From Aquincola sp. (GTDB lineage: Bacteria; Pseudomonadota; Gammaproteobacteria; Burkholderiales; Burkholderiaceae_C), in the NCBI GenBank assembly GCA_022841885.1, contig JALHQP010000030.1, positions 1 to 32,310 on the forward strand: a stretch of DNA of 32,310 nt, written 5' to 3'. Position 1 is the stretch's first letter. Every line of letters starts with the position of its first letter. This document shows, in pieces, positions 9,645 through 18,457 of the stretch. The notes under the pieces are model-generated. The model was not told the origin of the DNA. It saw nothing but the letters and a program-made list of their open reading frames with translations, and made no database searches. The translations under genes were made by a program, and so were the position numbers.

Positions 9645-9650
9645 TCCGCG

Positions 9651-9666
9651 CGCGGCCCCGGCCGCG
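9651..9666 (+). other. Small GC hairpin between yajC and secD
   Basis: CGCGGCC and GGCCGCG form an almost perfect inverted repeat around two bases, directly after the yajC stop, with no T-tract. It may mark an mRNA processing or stability element rather than a terminator. In this GC content it could also be chance. Confidence 0.25.
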
Positions 9667-9686
9667 GCGCTGCGAGGCTTTCGCCG

Positions 9687-11585
9687 ATGAACCGCTACCC
9701 CTGGTGGAAGTACGCGATCCTGCTGATCGCGCTGGTGGTCGGTGCGCTCTACACGGCGCCCAACTTCTTCGGCGAGTCGCCTGCGGTGCAGGTGTCGTCG
9801 GGCAAGGCCACGGTCAAGGTCGAGGCAGCACTGGTCGACCGCGTCAAGACAGCGTTGACGGCCGCCAACCTCTCCGCCGACTTCGTGCAGCTCGAGGGCA
9901 ACTCGGTGCGCGCGCGTTTCGCCGACACCGACACGCAGATCAAAGCCAAGGACACGATCGCCAAGGCGCTCAACCCCGACACGGCCGACCCGTCGTACAT
10001 CGTCGCGCTGAACCTGGTGTCGCGTTCGCCTCAGTGGATGGCCAGCGTGCGCGCACTGCCCATGTACCTGGGCCTGGACCTGCGCGGCGGCGTGCACTTC
10101 CTGATGCAGGTCGACATGAAGGCGGCGCTGACCAAGCGCGCCGAAGCCTACAGCGGCGACGCCCGCGCACTGCTGCGCGACAAGGGCATCCGCGCCGCGG
10201 TCACGCGCGACGGCAATGCGGTGGAAGTGCGCGTGCGCGACAAGGCGGCCGCCGACGGCGCGCGCAACCACCTGACGGACAACCTGCCCGACCTGGCCTG
10301 GGTCGAGGCGGCCGAGGGCGAGGGCTTCAAGCTGACCGGCTCGCTCAAGCCCGAGGCGGCGCGCCGCGTCCAGGACCAGGCCGTCAAGCAGAACATCACG
10401 ACCCTGCACAACCGCGTCAACGAGCTCGGCGTGGCCGAGCCCGTGATCCAGCAGCAGGGGCTGGACCGCGTGGTGGTGCAACTGCCCGGCGTGCAGGACA
10501 CGGCCAAGGCCAAGGACATCATCGGCCGCACCGCGACGCTGGAGATGCGCATGGTGGACGACAGCGCCGAGGCCGCCGCAGCCGCGGTCGGGTCGGCGCC
10601 GGTGCCCTTCGGCGCCGAGCGTTATGTCGAGCGCGGCGGCGCGCCGCTGATCCTGAAGCGCCAGGTCGTCATCACCGGCGACAGCCTGACCGACGCCCAG
10701 CCCGGCTTCGACAGCCAGAGCCAGGAGCCCAAGGTCGACCTGACGGTGGACGCCAAGGGCGCGCGCATCATGCGCGACGTCTCGCGCGAGAACATCGGCA
10801 AGCGCATGGCCATCGTGCTGTTCGAGAAGGGCAAGGGCGAAGTGATCACCGCGCCGGTGATCCGCGGCGAACTCGGCGCGCGCTTCCAGATCTCGGGCCG
10901 CATGAGCACGCAGGAGGCCAGCGACACCGCGCTGCTGCTGCGCGCCGGCTCGCTGGCCGCACCGATGGAGATCATCGAGGAGCGCACCATCGGCCCCAGC
11001 CTGGGTGCCGAGAACATCGCCAAGGGCTTCGACAGCGTGAGCTACGGCTTCGCGGCGATTGCGCTGTTCATGTGCCTGTACTACCTGCTGTTCGGCGTCT
11101 TCTCGACGCTGGCGCTGGCCTTCAACCTGCTGCTGCTGGTGGCGCTGCTGTCGATGCTGCAGGCCACGCTGACGCTGCCGGGCATCGCGGCCATCGCGCT
11201 GACGCTGGGCATGGCGATCGACGCCAACGTGTTGATCAACGAACGCGTGCGAGAGGAGCTGCGTTCCGGCGTGAGTGCGCAGATGGCGATCCAGACCGGC
11301 TACGAACGCGCTTGGGGCACGATCCTCGACTCGAACATCACGACCCTGATCGCCGGGCTGGCCTTGTTTGCCTTCGGCTCGGGCCCGGTCAAGGGCTTTG
11401 CCGTCGTGCACTGCCTGGGCATCCTGACCTCGATGTTCTCGGCCGTCGTGTTCTCGCGCGGCCTCGTCAACCTCTGGTACGGACGCCAGAAGAAACTCAA
11501 GAGCGTGTCGATCGGCCAGGTCTGGAAGCCGGCAGCGACGCCAGGCACGGCCGTCGAAGCCGCTGCCAAGCCGGAAGAGGTCTGA
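9687..11585 (+). CDS. secD: Protein translocase subunit SecD
   Basis: A 632-residue inner-membrane protein that, with SecF, uses the proton-motive force to help pull secreted proteins through SecYEG. Seen: TM1 at about 8-24; the D1 motif LGLDLRGGVHFLMQVDM (128-144); a large periplasmic domain; IGPSLGAENIAKG (435-447); then five C-terminal membrane helices. These include the SecD/RND segment LTLGMAIDANVLINERVREE (505-524), whose D512 corresponds to the essential proton-pathway aspartate. The length is close to E. coli SecD (615). The start ATG at 9687 has GAGG about 10 nt upstream. SecF begins 3 nt after the stop, so the two are translationally coupled. Confidence 0.98.
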   Translation: MNRYPWWKYAILLIALVVGALYTAPNFFGESPAVQVSSGKATVKVEAALVDRVKTALTAANLSADFVQLEGNSVRARFADTDTQIKAKDTIAKALNPDTADPSYIVALNLVSRSPQWMASVRALPMYLGLDLRGGVHFLMQVDMKAALTKRAEAYSGDARALLRDKGIRAAVTRDGNAVEVRVRDKAAADGARNHLTDNLPDLAWVEAAEGEGFKLTGSLKPEAARRVQDQAVKQNITTLHNRVNELGVAEPVIQQQGLDRVVVQLPGVQDTAKAKDIIGRTATLEMRMVDDSAEAAAAAVGSAPVPFGAERYVERGGAPLILKRQVVITGDSLTDAQPGFDSQSQEPKVDLTVDAKGARIMRDVSRENIGKRMAIVLFEKGKGEVITAPVIRGELGARFQISGRMSTQEASDTALLLRAGSLAAPMEIIEERTIGPSLGAENIAKGFDSVSYGFAAIALFMCLYYLLFGVFSTLALAFNLLLLVALLSMLQATLTLPGIAAIALTLGMAIDANVLINERVREELRSGVSAQMAIQTGYERAWGTILDSNITTLIAGLALFAFGSGPVKGFAVVHCLGILTSMFSAVVFSRGLVNLWYGRQKKLKSVSIGQVWKPAATPGTAVEAAAKPEEV

Positions 11586-11588
11586 GCC

Positions 11589-12620
11589 ATGGAATTCTTC
11601 CGCATCCAGCGCGACATTCCGTTCATGCGCCACGCGCTGGTGCTGAACGCGATCTCGTTCCTCACCTTCCTGGCGGCGGTGTTCTTCCTCTTCACGCGCG
11701 GGCTGCACCTGTCGATCGAGTTCACCGGCGGCACGGTGATGGAGGTCGCCTACTCGCAGCCGGCCGACATCGCCAAGACACGTGCCACGGTCGAGGCGCT
11801 CGGCTTCGGCGAGGTGCAGGTGCAGAACTTCGGCACCTCGCGCGATGTGCTGATCCGCCTGCCGCTGCGCGGCGACGCCAAGCAGGACGCGGTGGCGACG
11901 CGCGTGTTCGGCGAGCTGTGCAAGGCCGAGTCCGGCAGCGTGGTCGACAAGAGCTACACCACGCCGCAGGGCGAGCAGGTGGCGCGCAAGGCCTGCGCGG
12001 CCGGCGACCAGGAGCCGTTGACGCTGTCGCGCACCGAGTTCGTCGGCCCGACGGTCGGCGAGGAACTGGCGCTGGACGGCGCACTGGCGCTGGCCGTCAC
12101 GGTGATCGGCATCATGATCTACCTGGCCTTCCGCTTCGAGTGGAAGTTCTCGGTCGCCGGCATCGTCGCCAACCTGCACGACGTGGTGATCATCCTCGGC
12201 TTCTTCGCCTACTTCCAGTGGGAGTTCTCGCTCGCGGTGCTGGCGGCGATCCTGGCGGTGCTGGGTTACTCGGTCAACGAGTCGGTGGTCATCTTCGACC
12301 GCGTGCGCGAGACCTTTCGGCGATTTCGCAAGCTCGACACCCAGCAGGTGATCGACCATGCCATCACCTCGACCATCAGCCGCACCATCATCACCCACGG
12401 CTCGACCCTGATGATGGTGGTGTCGATGCTGGTCTTCGGGGGCCCGACGCTGCACTACTTTGCGCTGGCGCTGACAATCGGCATCCTGTTCGGCATCTAC
12501 TCGTCGGTGTTCGTCGCGGCGGCTATCGTGATGTGGCTGCGCGTCAAACGCGAGGACCTCGTGAAAGCTGCCGCAAAGGGCGGCGATCCGAACGATCCGA
12601 ACGCCGGCGCCGTGGTCTGA
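11589..12620 (+). CDS. secF: Protein translocase subunit SecF
   Basis: A 343-residue partner of SecD with the same half-RND architecture. TM1 lies at about 17-36, followed by SIEFTGGTVMEV (42-53, the family FTGG motif), a small periplasmic domain, FVGPTVGEEL (151-160), and five C-terminal helices. These contain GYSVNESVVIFDRVRETFRR (226-245), the conserved SecF signature. GGAAGAGG at the secD 3' end serves as its ribosome site. The gene is intact and similar in length to E. coli SecF (323). The short Asn/Asp-rich tail is non-conserved. Confidence 0.98.
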   Translation: MEFFRIQRDIPFMRHALVLNAISFLTFLAAVFFLFTRGLHLSIEFTGGTVMEVAYSQPADIAKTRATVEALGFGEVQVQNFGTSRDVLIRLPLRGDAKQDAVATRVFGELCKAESGSVVDKSYTTPQGEQVARKACAAGDQEPLTLSRTEFVGPTVGEELALDGALALAVTVIGIMIYLAFRFEWKFSVAGIVANLHDVVIILGFFAYFQWEFSLAVLAAILAVLGYSVNESVVIFDRVRETFRRFRKLDTQQVIDHAITSTISRTIITHGSTLMMVVSMLVFGGPTLHYFALALTIGILFGIYSSVFVAAAIVMWLRVKREDLVKAAAKGGDPNDPNAGAVV

Positions 12621-12677
12621 CGCGCGGGGGGCTGGTGTAGAGTCCCTGTAACAACCGGGCCCTCCACAGCACCACCC

Positions 12678-14921
12678 ATGGCGACCATCGGCGCGAGCGC
12701 TGGCTTGGCCTATCAGGCCAGACGCGTGTACACCGAAGAGCTGGTCAAAGGCCTGCCGCCGTTGGTCACCGCGGTGTCGCACTGGGCCATCGCGCCGGAA
12801 CGCGCCACCACGCCCGGCGCCGACCCGGCCACGCTGATGCGCCTGCGCGACCTGGCAGCCGACCTCAAGCGCAACGGCGTGGCCTGGCACCAGGGCATGG
12901 TGGGCTCGCTGCAGCACGCGCTGCACCATGGCGCGGGTTCCGCCGTCGGCGGCGACACGTTGATGAACACCCAGGCGCGCAAGCTGTCGCTGGTCGACGA
13001 CCAGACGATCGAGCGCGAGATCACCGCGTCGCGGCTGGCGCTGGCGGTGATGGACCGCGCCGGCAACGAGTTCAACGACCTGCGCGCCCGCGTCGCGCTG
13101 CTCGAGCGGCGCGAGGAGCTCGACCCCAACGACCTGCTGCGGGCCCATGTGCTGGCGCGCTTCGTGATCGACGCCTGGGCCGAGGCGGGCCTGCCCGACG
13201 CGGCGCTGCGCGACCTGCAGACGGTGCTGCACGAGGAGTTCGCGGTGCTGGTCCAGGAGGCCTACCACGAGGCCAACAGCATGCTGCTGGCGCACAACGT
13301 GATGGCCGACATCGACCTGCGACCACTGATCCGGCGCTCGCGCGGCGCGTCCACCACGGGCTACAGCGGCCAGATCAGCGAAGAGACGCGGCTGATGACG
13401 CGTTCGGGTGTGGCCAGCGCGCCCTCGGGCCAGCCCGGCAGCGGTGAGAACGCGGTAGCGGTGCTGACCCGGCTGAACCGCATGATCGAGCGCCAGGTGC
13501 CGGCCTTTGCTGAGACGGCGCATGTCGGCCAGCGCACGGTGTCGCCGGGACTGTCTGCGGCGATCGGCAACGCCCAGGCCGGCGTGCAGCGGCGCCTGGG
13601 TGGCGACGGCGCAGCCCAGGCCGCCACGGTGTCGCCCGCGCTGCTCGAGGAGTTGCAGGCGCGCAAGCAGGCCCTCAAGCGCGCGGCGGACTCGCCGGTC
13701 GAGCGCGCCACGATCGAGATCGTGGCGCTGCTGTTCCAGGCCATCCTGACCGAGGAACGCATCCCGGCCTCGGTGCGCGTCTGGTTCGCGCGCCTGCAGA
13801 TGCCGGTGCTGCGCGTCGCGGTCGGCGAACCCGACTTCTTCGCCACCGTCGACCACCCGGCGCGGCGCCTGATCGACCGCATGGGTGCCTGCGTCATGGG
13901 TTTCGAGGCCTCGGCGCGCGCGGTGAGCGACGCGCTGGAGAGCGAGATCCGGCGCATCGTGCAGGTGGTCGAGGCCTACCCGGACACCGGGCGGCGCGTG
14001 TTCCAGACCGTGCTGACCGAGTTCGAGCGCTTCCTCGAGAACTACTTCAAGAGCGACGCCGCCACGCGCAAGGGCGTGTCGCTGGCGCAGCAGGTCGAGC
14101 AGCGCGAGACGCTGGCGATCCAGTACACGATCGAGCTGCGCAAGCTGCTCAACGAGGTGCCGGTGCAGGAGGGCGTGCGCCAGTTCCTGTTCCAGGTCTG
14201 GGCCGACGTGATGGCCATGACCGCGGTGCGCAACGGCGCGCAGAGCGACGCCACCAAGGCGATGCGCGCGGCCGCCGGCGACCTGATCTGGTCGGCCGGC
14301 GCCAAGGTGACGCGCGAGGAGCGCGCCGAAGTGATTCGCAAGCTGCCACCGCTGCTGAAGAAGCTGCGCGAGGGCATGGAATCGGCCGGCGTGCCGGCGG
14401 ACAAGCGCGACGAGCACGTGCGCTCGCTTAACGAGTCGCTGGCCGCAGCGTTCTCGGCCAAGGCCGCCGCGATCCCGCCCGACCGCTTCGAGGAACTGCG
14501 CGAGCGCCTCGAAACGCTCGAAGAGCTGTTGCCGGACGCCGGCGACGTCGAACTCGACCAGACCCTGATGCTCGACCTGTCCGGCGAGGACCGCAGCGCG
14601 CTCGAGGTGGTGGGCGAGGGCGGCTCGATGCCCACGCCGGCCATGCTGTCGTGGGCGCGCGAGCTGCAGGTGGGCAGTTGGTACATGCTCGAGTACGGCG
14701 ACAAGACCGAAGCGGTCCAGTTGGCCTGGCAAGGCATGCGGCGCCACCTCTCGCTGTTCGTCACGCCGGCCGGCCGTTGCCTGCTGTTCGAGCAGAACCG
14801 GCTGGCGTCCTACCTGCAGGCGGGTCTGCTGCTGCCGGCGCAGGACGAGGCGCTGACGGTGCGCGCGACGCGCACGGCGCTGGCCAAGCTGGATGCCGAC
14901 CCTGCAAGACTGTTGAATTGA
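12678..14921 (+). CDS. DUF1631 family protein
   Basis: A 747-residue protein that I assign to DUF1631, a family of unknown function seen in Burkholderiales and Pseudomonas. It is mostly alpha-helical and charged, with a Gly/Ser/Gln-rich linker near 235-256 (SGVASAPSGQPGSGE). A conserved helical core contains LLNEVPVQEGVRQFLFQVW. A C-terminal beta-rich segment (about 658-705) begins LQVGSWYMLEYGDKTEAVQL and runs into LSLFVTPAGRCLLF; it is PilZ-like in character, but that is inference. No signal peptide or membrane helix is visible, so it is probably cytoplasmic. The ATG at 12678 is 57 nt after secF on the same strand. TAGAGT at 12638..12643 could be a -10, but no -35 is apparent. Family members have sometimes been called thymidine phosphorylase; I see nothing that supports that. 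Confidence 0.85.
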   Translation: MATIGASAGLAYQARRVYTEELVKGLPPLVTAVSHWAIAPERATTPGADPATLMRLRDLAADLKRNGVAWHQGMVGSLQHALHHGAGSAVGGDTLMNTQARKLSLVDDQTIEREITASRLALAVMDRAGNEFNDLRARVALLERREELDPNDLLRAHVLARFVIDAWAEAGLPDAALRDLQTVLHEEFAVLVQEAYHEANSMLLAHNVMADIDLRPLIRRSRGASTTGYSGQISEETRLMTRSGVASAPSGQPGSGENAVAVLTRLNRMIERQVPAFAETAHVGQRTVSPGLSAAIGNAQAGVQRRLGGDGAAQAATVSPALLEELQARKQALKRAADSPVERATIEIVALLFQAILTEERIPASVRVWFARLQMPVLRVAVGEPDFFATVDHPARRLIDRMGACVMGFEASARAVSDALESEIRRIVQVVEAYPDTGRRVFQTVLTEFERFLENYFKSDAATRKGVSLAQQVEQRETLAIQYTIELRKLLNEVPVQEGVRQFLFQVWADVMAMTAVRNGAQSDATKAMRAAAGDLIWSAGAKVTREERAEVIRKLPPLLKKLREGMESAGVPADKRDEHVRSLNESLAAAFSAKAAAIPPDRFEELRERLETLEELLPDAGDVELDQTLMLDLSGEDRSALEVVGEGGSMPTPAMLSWARELQVGSWYMLEYGDKTEAVQLAWQGMRRHLSLFVTPAGRCLLFEQNRLASYLQAGLLLPAQDEALTVRATRTALAKLDADPARLLN

Positions 14922-14927
14922 AGGAGC

Positions 14928-14966
14928 GGGCCTGACGGCCCTGTCGGTAGCCGCGCCTTCGGCGCG
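14928..14966. terminator. Paired GC hairpins between convergent DUF1631 and smg genes
   Basis: Two stem-loops fill the 45-bp convergent gap: GGGCC-TGAC-GGCCC at 14928..14941 and CGCGCC-TTC-GGCGCG at 14952..14966, the second ending directly at the smg stop. Neither is followed by a T-tract on either strand, so efficient intrinsic termination is uncertain. They may work with Rho or protect 3' ends. Confidence 0.35.
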
Positions 14967-15419
14967 TCAATGCACCGAGCGCTCTTCAGGCGCGACGAAC
15001 AGCTCGTCGAGGATCAGGGCGTCGGGCTCCTCGCCCAGGCTCCAGAAGACCATCAGCACGATGACCTTCAGGTCTTCCAGGTCGATCGGGTGCGCGCCGA
15101 CCGCCGTCGCGCGGTCGATCACCATCTCGCGCATCGGTGGCGGCAGCACGCCGGCCGACTCGAGGAAACTGATGAAGCCAATCGACTCCTCGCCGATGAG
15201 GTCGTGCTCGGCGGCCGAGTACACGCGCATCGCCTGCGTGCTCTGCTCGCCGGAATAGCTTTCGGCCGCGCCAGCCAAGCCGTCGAGCCACGTCAGCGCT
15301 TCCTGGATCTCGTCGCTCTCGAAGCCGGCCGCCGACAGCTTGCGCGTCAGCTGAGCGTGGTCGGGGCAAGCGTCCGGGCGCCAGTAGGTTTCGTACAGAT
15401 AGACCAGCACGTCGAACAT
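14967..15419 (-). CDS. smg: Smg/DUF494 family protein
   Basis: A 150-residue cytoplasmic protein of the Smg (DUF494) family, whose function is not established. E. coli Smg is 157 residues and also lies beside dprA. The ATG at 15419 gives MFDVLVYLYETYW, the typical family N-terminus. A longer reading from 15527 would overlap dprA and is rejected. Further family features are LTRKLSAAGFESDEIQEAL, LIGEESIGFISFLESAG and LKVIVLMVFWSLGEEPD. It follows dprA after 25 nt and is the last gene of the lysM-dprA-smg run. CTATAG lies just upstream (15431..15436), but no paired -35 is evident. Confidence 0.93.
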   Translation of the reverse strand: MFDVLVYLYETYWRPDACPDHAQLTRKLSAAGFESDEIQEALTWLDGLAGAAESYSGEQSTQAMRVYSAAEHDLIGEESIGFISFLESAGVLPPPMREMVIDRATAVGAHPIDLEDLKVIVLMVFWSLGEEPDALILDELFVAPEERSVH

Positions 15420-15444
15420 GGTGCGATCCACTATAGCGCAGCGC

Positions 15445-16539
15445 TCAGCCGCTGCTGCGGCGCTGAAACAACCCGCCTGGCAGGCGGGCCACCTGGCCGT
15501 CGAGCTCCAGTTCCAGCAGGCGGGCATTGATGTCGGCGGCCCCCAGGCCGGTGCGCGCGCCCAGCGCGTCGAGCGTCGCCGGGTCGTGGCCGAGCGCGTC
15601 GAGCAGCGGGTCGTGGATGCTTTCGCCGTCGGGCAGGTTCGCGGCTGCGGGCCGCGCCTTCCAGTCCAGCTCGCCGAGCACGTCGTCGGCCGATTCGACC
15701 AGCTTGGCGCCTTGCTTGATCAGCGCATGGCAGCCGCGCGACTGCGGCGAGTGGATCGAGCCGGGTATCGCGAACACCTCGCGCCCGGCCTCCAGCGCCG
15801 CGCGCGCGGTCGACAGCGAGCCCGACGGCAACGCAGCCTCCACCACGAGCGTGCCACGCGCCAGGCCGGCGATGATGCGATTGCGCATCGGGAAGTTCTC
15901 CGGCAGCGGCGGCGTGCCGATCGGGAACTCGGTGATCAGCAGGCCTTGTTCCGCGATCCGGTGTGCCAGCGCTCGGTGGCGGCCGGGATAGATGCGGTCG
16001 GCCCCGGTGCCCATCACCGCGATCGTGGCGCCCCGGCCGGCCAGACCTCCCTCGTGGGCGGCGCCGTCGATGCCGAGCGCGAGGCCCGACACCACGGTCA
16101 GCCCGGCCTGCGCCAGATGCGCCGCAAACGCGCGTGCGTTGTCGGCGCCCTGGGCCGTCGGGTTGCGGCTGCCGACGATCGCGATCGCAGGAGCGGTCAG
16201 CAGGTCAAGGCGCCCCTGTGCGAACAGCAGCAACGGTGGGTCGGCCGTCTCGAGCAACTGCGGCGGGTAGGACGGGTCGCCGAGGGTGATGACATGGCGC
16301 GCCGGGTCGGTCGCGGCCCAGGCCCGCGTAGCGGCCACCTGTTCGTCATGGCGCTCGGGTGGTTCGGCGAGCGCGGAGCAAAGGGCGGCGCTGATCAGGG
16401 TCCGCAGCGTGGCGGCGGGGGCGCAGAACACCCCCTCGGCGGATCCGCAGGCGGCCAGCAGCTTGCGCGCGCTGTCGCGACCGACCCCCGGCGTGCGCAG
16501 CAGGCGTAGCCAGGCGTCGAGGTCGTCCGGCGCTGACAC
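15445..16539 (-). CDS. dprA: DNA-processing protein DprA
   Basis: A 364-residue DprA/Smf protein, which loads RecA on incoming single-stranded DNA during natural transformation. Seen: an N-terminal SAM-like helical region with TPGVGRDSARKLL (16-28); the Rossmann-type core IAIVGSRNPTAQGADNARAF (119-138), VVSGLALGIDGAAHEGGLA (149-167), MGTGADRIYPGRH, and NFPMRNRIIAGLA; and a C-terminal winged helix (about 310-358). The GTG start at 16539 lies 13 nt after the lysM gene stop. It is the first start outside that gene that gives the normal N-terminus, and no clear Shine-Dalgarno is visible. The presence of dprA alone does not show competence. Confidence 0.95.
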   Translation of the reverse strand: MSAPDDLDAWLRLLRTPGVGRDSARKLLAACGSAEGVFCAPAATLRTLISAALCSALAEPPERHDEQVAATRAWAATDPARHVITLGDPSYPPQLLETADPPLLLFAQGRLDLLTAPAIAIVGSRNPTAQGADNARAFAAHLAQAGLTVVSGLALGIDGAAHEGGLAGRGATIAVMGTGADRIYPGRHRALAHRIAEQGLLITEFPIGTPPLPENFPMRNRIIAGLARGTLVVEAALPSGSLSTARAALEAGREVFAIPGSIHSPQSRGCHALIKQGAKLVESADDVLGELDWKARPAAANLPDGESIHDPLLDALGHDPATLDALGARTGLGAADINARLLELELDGQVARLPGGLFQRRSSG

Positions 16540-16552
16540 CGGGCGGTACCGG

Positions 16553-17707
16553 TCAGGGCTGCGTGAAGTGGTCGCCAGCGACGACCTGTTGCTGCACCTG
16601 GAGCACCAGGGCGTACGACACGCGGTCGAAGACGCGGAACACGAACAGCAGGCCATGCCGTTCATCGGGCAGCTTGATCGCCTCGGGCTTGGCGTAGGTC
16701 GTGTCCACGCGGCGCTCGCCGTCGCGCAGCACGGCCACCACATGGCCGCGCTCCATGCCGTCGCGCGTGCCGCGGTTGATCGCCACCACCTGGTTCTGGC
16801 CCGCGTTCAGGCCATCGCCGTAAACCTTGACCACCTGGCCGGCGACCGGTTTGGACGGCGCGTGCGGCATGAAGCTGGAGAAGTCGCGCGGCGGCACGGC
16901 CGCCAGGCGGTCGCCCACGCCAACCTCTTCCTTCACCGCCGTGATCTCGAAGGTGGCCGGCACCGCGACGCTGCCCCTGCCATCGGCCCCCGGTGCTGTG
17001 CCGGCTTCGCGCACATAGGACGCGGTGCCGACGAAGCGGGCTTCGTAGCCGAGCACTTCCTTGGTCGTCGGATCGATCAGCGGCGTGGCCTGGCGGAACA
17101 GTCGCCAGTCGGAGAGGCCACCGAGTTCGCCGCGCACATAGGCGCGGTCGCCGCGGCCCATGATCACGCGGCTTTCGGGTGCGGCCACCACGCGCGGTGC
17201 GTTGGCCAGTTCGTCGGCGTTGAACACCACCGCTTCGTTCAGGAAAGGGGCGATCAGGTTGAGCGGGATCGACGGGATGGCCGAGTCGCTGGTGCCCTCG
17301 GCGCGGATGCGCGGGCTCAACTTGACGGTACCGTCCGGGCCGGCCTGACCCATCGTCAAGCGCGCGCGGCCGCCCGACTTGTCGAGCACCAGCACCTGGC
17401 CGGGATAGATCAGGTGCGGGTTGCGGATCTGGTCCAGGTTCATGCCCCACAGCTGTGGCCAGCGCCAAGGGCTTTTCAGAAACAGCTTGGAGATGTCCCA
17501 CAGTGTGTCGCCACGCTTGACGGTGTGGCTGTCCGGGGCATTGGGCGCCAGGTCTTCGAGCGGCACGCCGGCCTGGGCCGTTTGCTGCGCGGTCGCGCGC
17601 ATCTGCGGCGTGATCGGGTAATTCTGCGCCACGGCGCTGCCGCAGACCAACGCGAGCAGGCTCGCGATCAACGGGGTGGCATGGCGCTGGACGTGGCGTC
17701 GGATCAT
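16553..17707 (-). CDS. Exported LysM-domain peptidoglycan-binding protein
   Basis: A 384-residue exported protein. The ATG at 17707 gives a clear signal peptide (basic MIRRHVQRH, hydrophobic core, cleavage after AVA at about 27). A start at 17908 would add about 67 unrelated residues and is rejected. A single LysM domain spans about 61-108: SHTVKRGDTLWDISKLFL, then IRNPHLIYPGQVLVL. The remaining roughly 270 residues are a conserved extension without a catalytic motif I recognise. LysM domains bind N-acetylglucosamine in peptidoglycan, so an envelope role is likely. By family knowledge a LysM gene commonly sits between dprA and def in Burkholderiales. It leads the lysM-dprA-smg operon. Confidence 0.9.
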   Translation of the reverse strand: MIRRHVQRHATPLIASLLALVCGSAVAQNYPITPQMRATAQQTAQAGVPLEDLAPNAPDSHTVKRGDTLWDISKLFLKSPWRWPQLWGMNLDQIRNPHLIYPGQVLVLDKSGGRARLTMGQAGPDGTVKLSPRIRAEGTSDSAIPSIPLNLIAPFLNEAVVFNADELANAPRVVAAPESRVIMGRGDRAYVRGELGGLSDWRLFRQATPLIDPTTKEVLGYEARFVGTASYVREAGTAPGADGRGSVAVPATFEITAVKEEVGVGDRLAAVPPRDFSSFMPHAPSKPVAGQVVKVYGDGLNAGQNQVVAINRGTRDGMERGHVVAVLRDGERRVDTTYAKPEAIKLPDERHGLLFVFRVFDRVSYALVLQVQQQVVAGDHFTQP

Positions 17708-17913
17708 GAACGGGGCTCCCGGGGGCCGCGGCGTGGGCGATGCGAAAATGCAGCCGCTTTCGAGGTCTTCGAGCACCCTGCCGCCGGCCGTGTGCCAGGT
17801 CGGCAAAATGCTCACTTGGTTTGGCAGATTCTGCCCATAAACCCTTGATGCCGCAATGAAAGTGCCCTGCGGGACCCCCTCGCGCGGCGCAGTCGTGGCA
17901 CCTTTCACGAATC
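17708..17913. promoter_or_regulatory. Divergent lysM/def control region with an inverted repeat
   Basis: A 206-bp head-to-head region. GGCAG-ATT-CTGCC at 17823..17835 is a perfect 5-bp inverted repeat. It overlaps a candidate minus-strand promoter for the lysM operon: TTGCGG (17856..17851), a 17-bp spacer, then CAGAAT (17833..17828), about 120 nt before the lysM start. For def, TTGGCA at 17821..17826 looks like a -35, but the matching -10 (CTTGAT, 17844..17849) is poor. No Shine-Dalgarno is evident for def. Confidence 0.3.
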
Positions 17914-18450
17914 ATGTCTTTGTTGCCCATCCTGCGATACCCTGACCCACGCCTGCACACCGTGGCCAAGCCCGTGACCGAGGTCGACGAGCGCATCCGC
18001 CGCCTGGTGGACGACATGCTCGAGACCATGTACGCCGCCGATGGCGTGGGCCTGGCTGCCACGCAGGTCGACGTGCATGAACGCGTGATCGTGCTCGACA
18101 CCTCCGAGTCGCGCGACCGCCCGCGGGTACTGATCAACCCCGAACTCATTGCGCAAAGCGATGAGATGGTGCTGGGCGAGGAAGGCTGCCTGTCGGTGCC
18201 GCAGATCTACGACAAGGTGGAGCGCCATGCGCGCGTGACGGTGCGCGCGCTCGGCCGCGACGGCCAGTCTTATCAGTTCGACGCCGAGGGCCTGGAGTCG
18301 GTGTGCGTGCAGCACGAGATGGACCACCTGGTCGGCAAGGTCTTCGTCGAGTACCTGAGCGCGCTCAAGCGCGACCGCATCAAGACCAAGATGCAGAAGA
18401 AGACCCGCGACGAACAGGCGCAATCGGGGCCGGCAGGGCGCCGGTTCTGA
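17914..18450 (+). CDS. def: Peptide deformylase
   Basis: A 178-residue metalloenzyme that removes the formyl group from the initiator methionine of nascent proteins. All three signature motifs are present: GVGLAATQ (44-51), EEGCLSVP (89-96, with metal ligand C92) and [10 protein letters not shown] (133-142, with ligands H134 and H138 and catalytic E135). The ATG at 17914 gives the normal [14 protein letters not shown] start. The length matches the family (about 169) plus a short basic tail. fmt starts 7 nt downstream, so the enzymes that add and remove formyl groups are co-expressed. Confidence 0.98.
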   Translation: MSLLPILRYPDPRLHTVAKPVTEVDERIRRLVDDMLETMYAADGVGLAATQVDVHERVIVLDTSESRDRPRVLINPELIAQSDEMVLGEEGCLSVPQIYDKVERHARVTVRALGRDGQSYQFDAEGLESVCVQHEMDHLVGKVFVEYLSALKRDRIKTKMQKKTRDEQAQSGPAGRRF

Positions 18451-18457
18451 ACCGGCC

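Noticed and set aside
9147-14747. A 1866-codon open frame on the minus strand opposite yajC, secD, secF and the DUF1631 gene
   Set aside because: Its product is rich in His, Arg, Gln and Gly with no domain. It covers four conserved plus-strand genes exactly out of phase, and such long antisense frames arise from strong G/C bias at third codon positions.
15420-15527. A longer Smg protein starting at 15527
   Set aside because: It overlaps the dprA 3' end and adds non-conserved residues before the family start MFDVLVYLYE.
17708-17908. A longer LysM protein starting at 17908
   Set aside because: It would bury the signal peptide about 67 residues inside the protein and fill the divergent promoter region.
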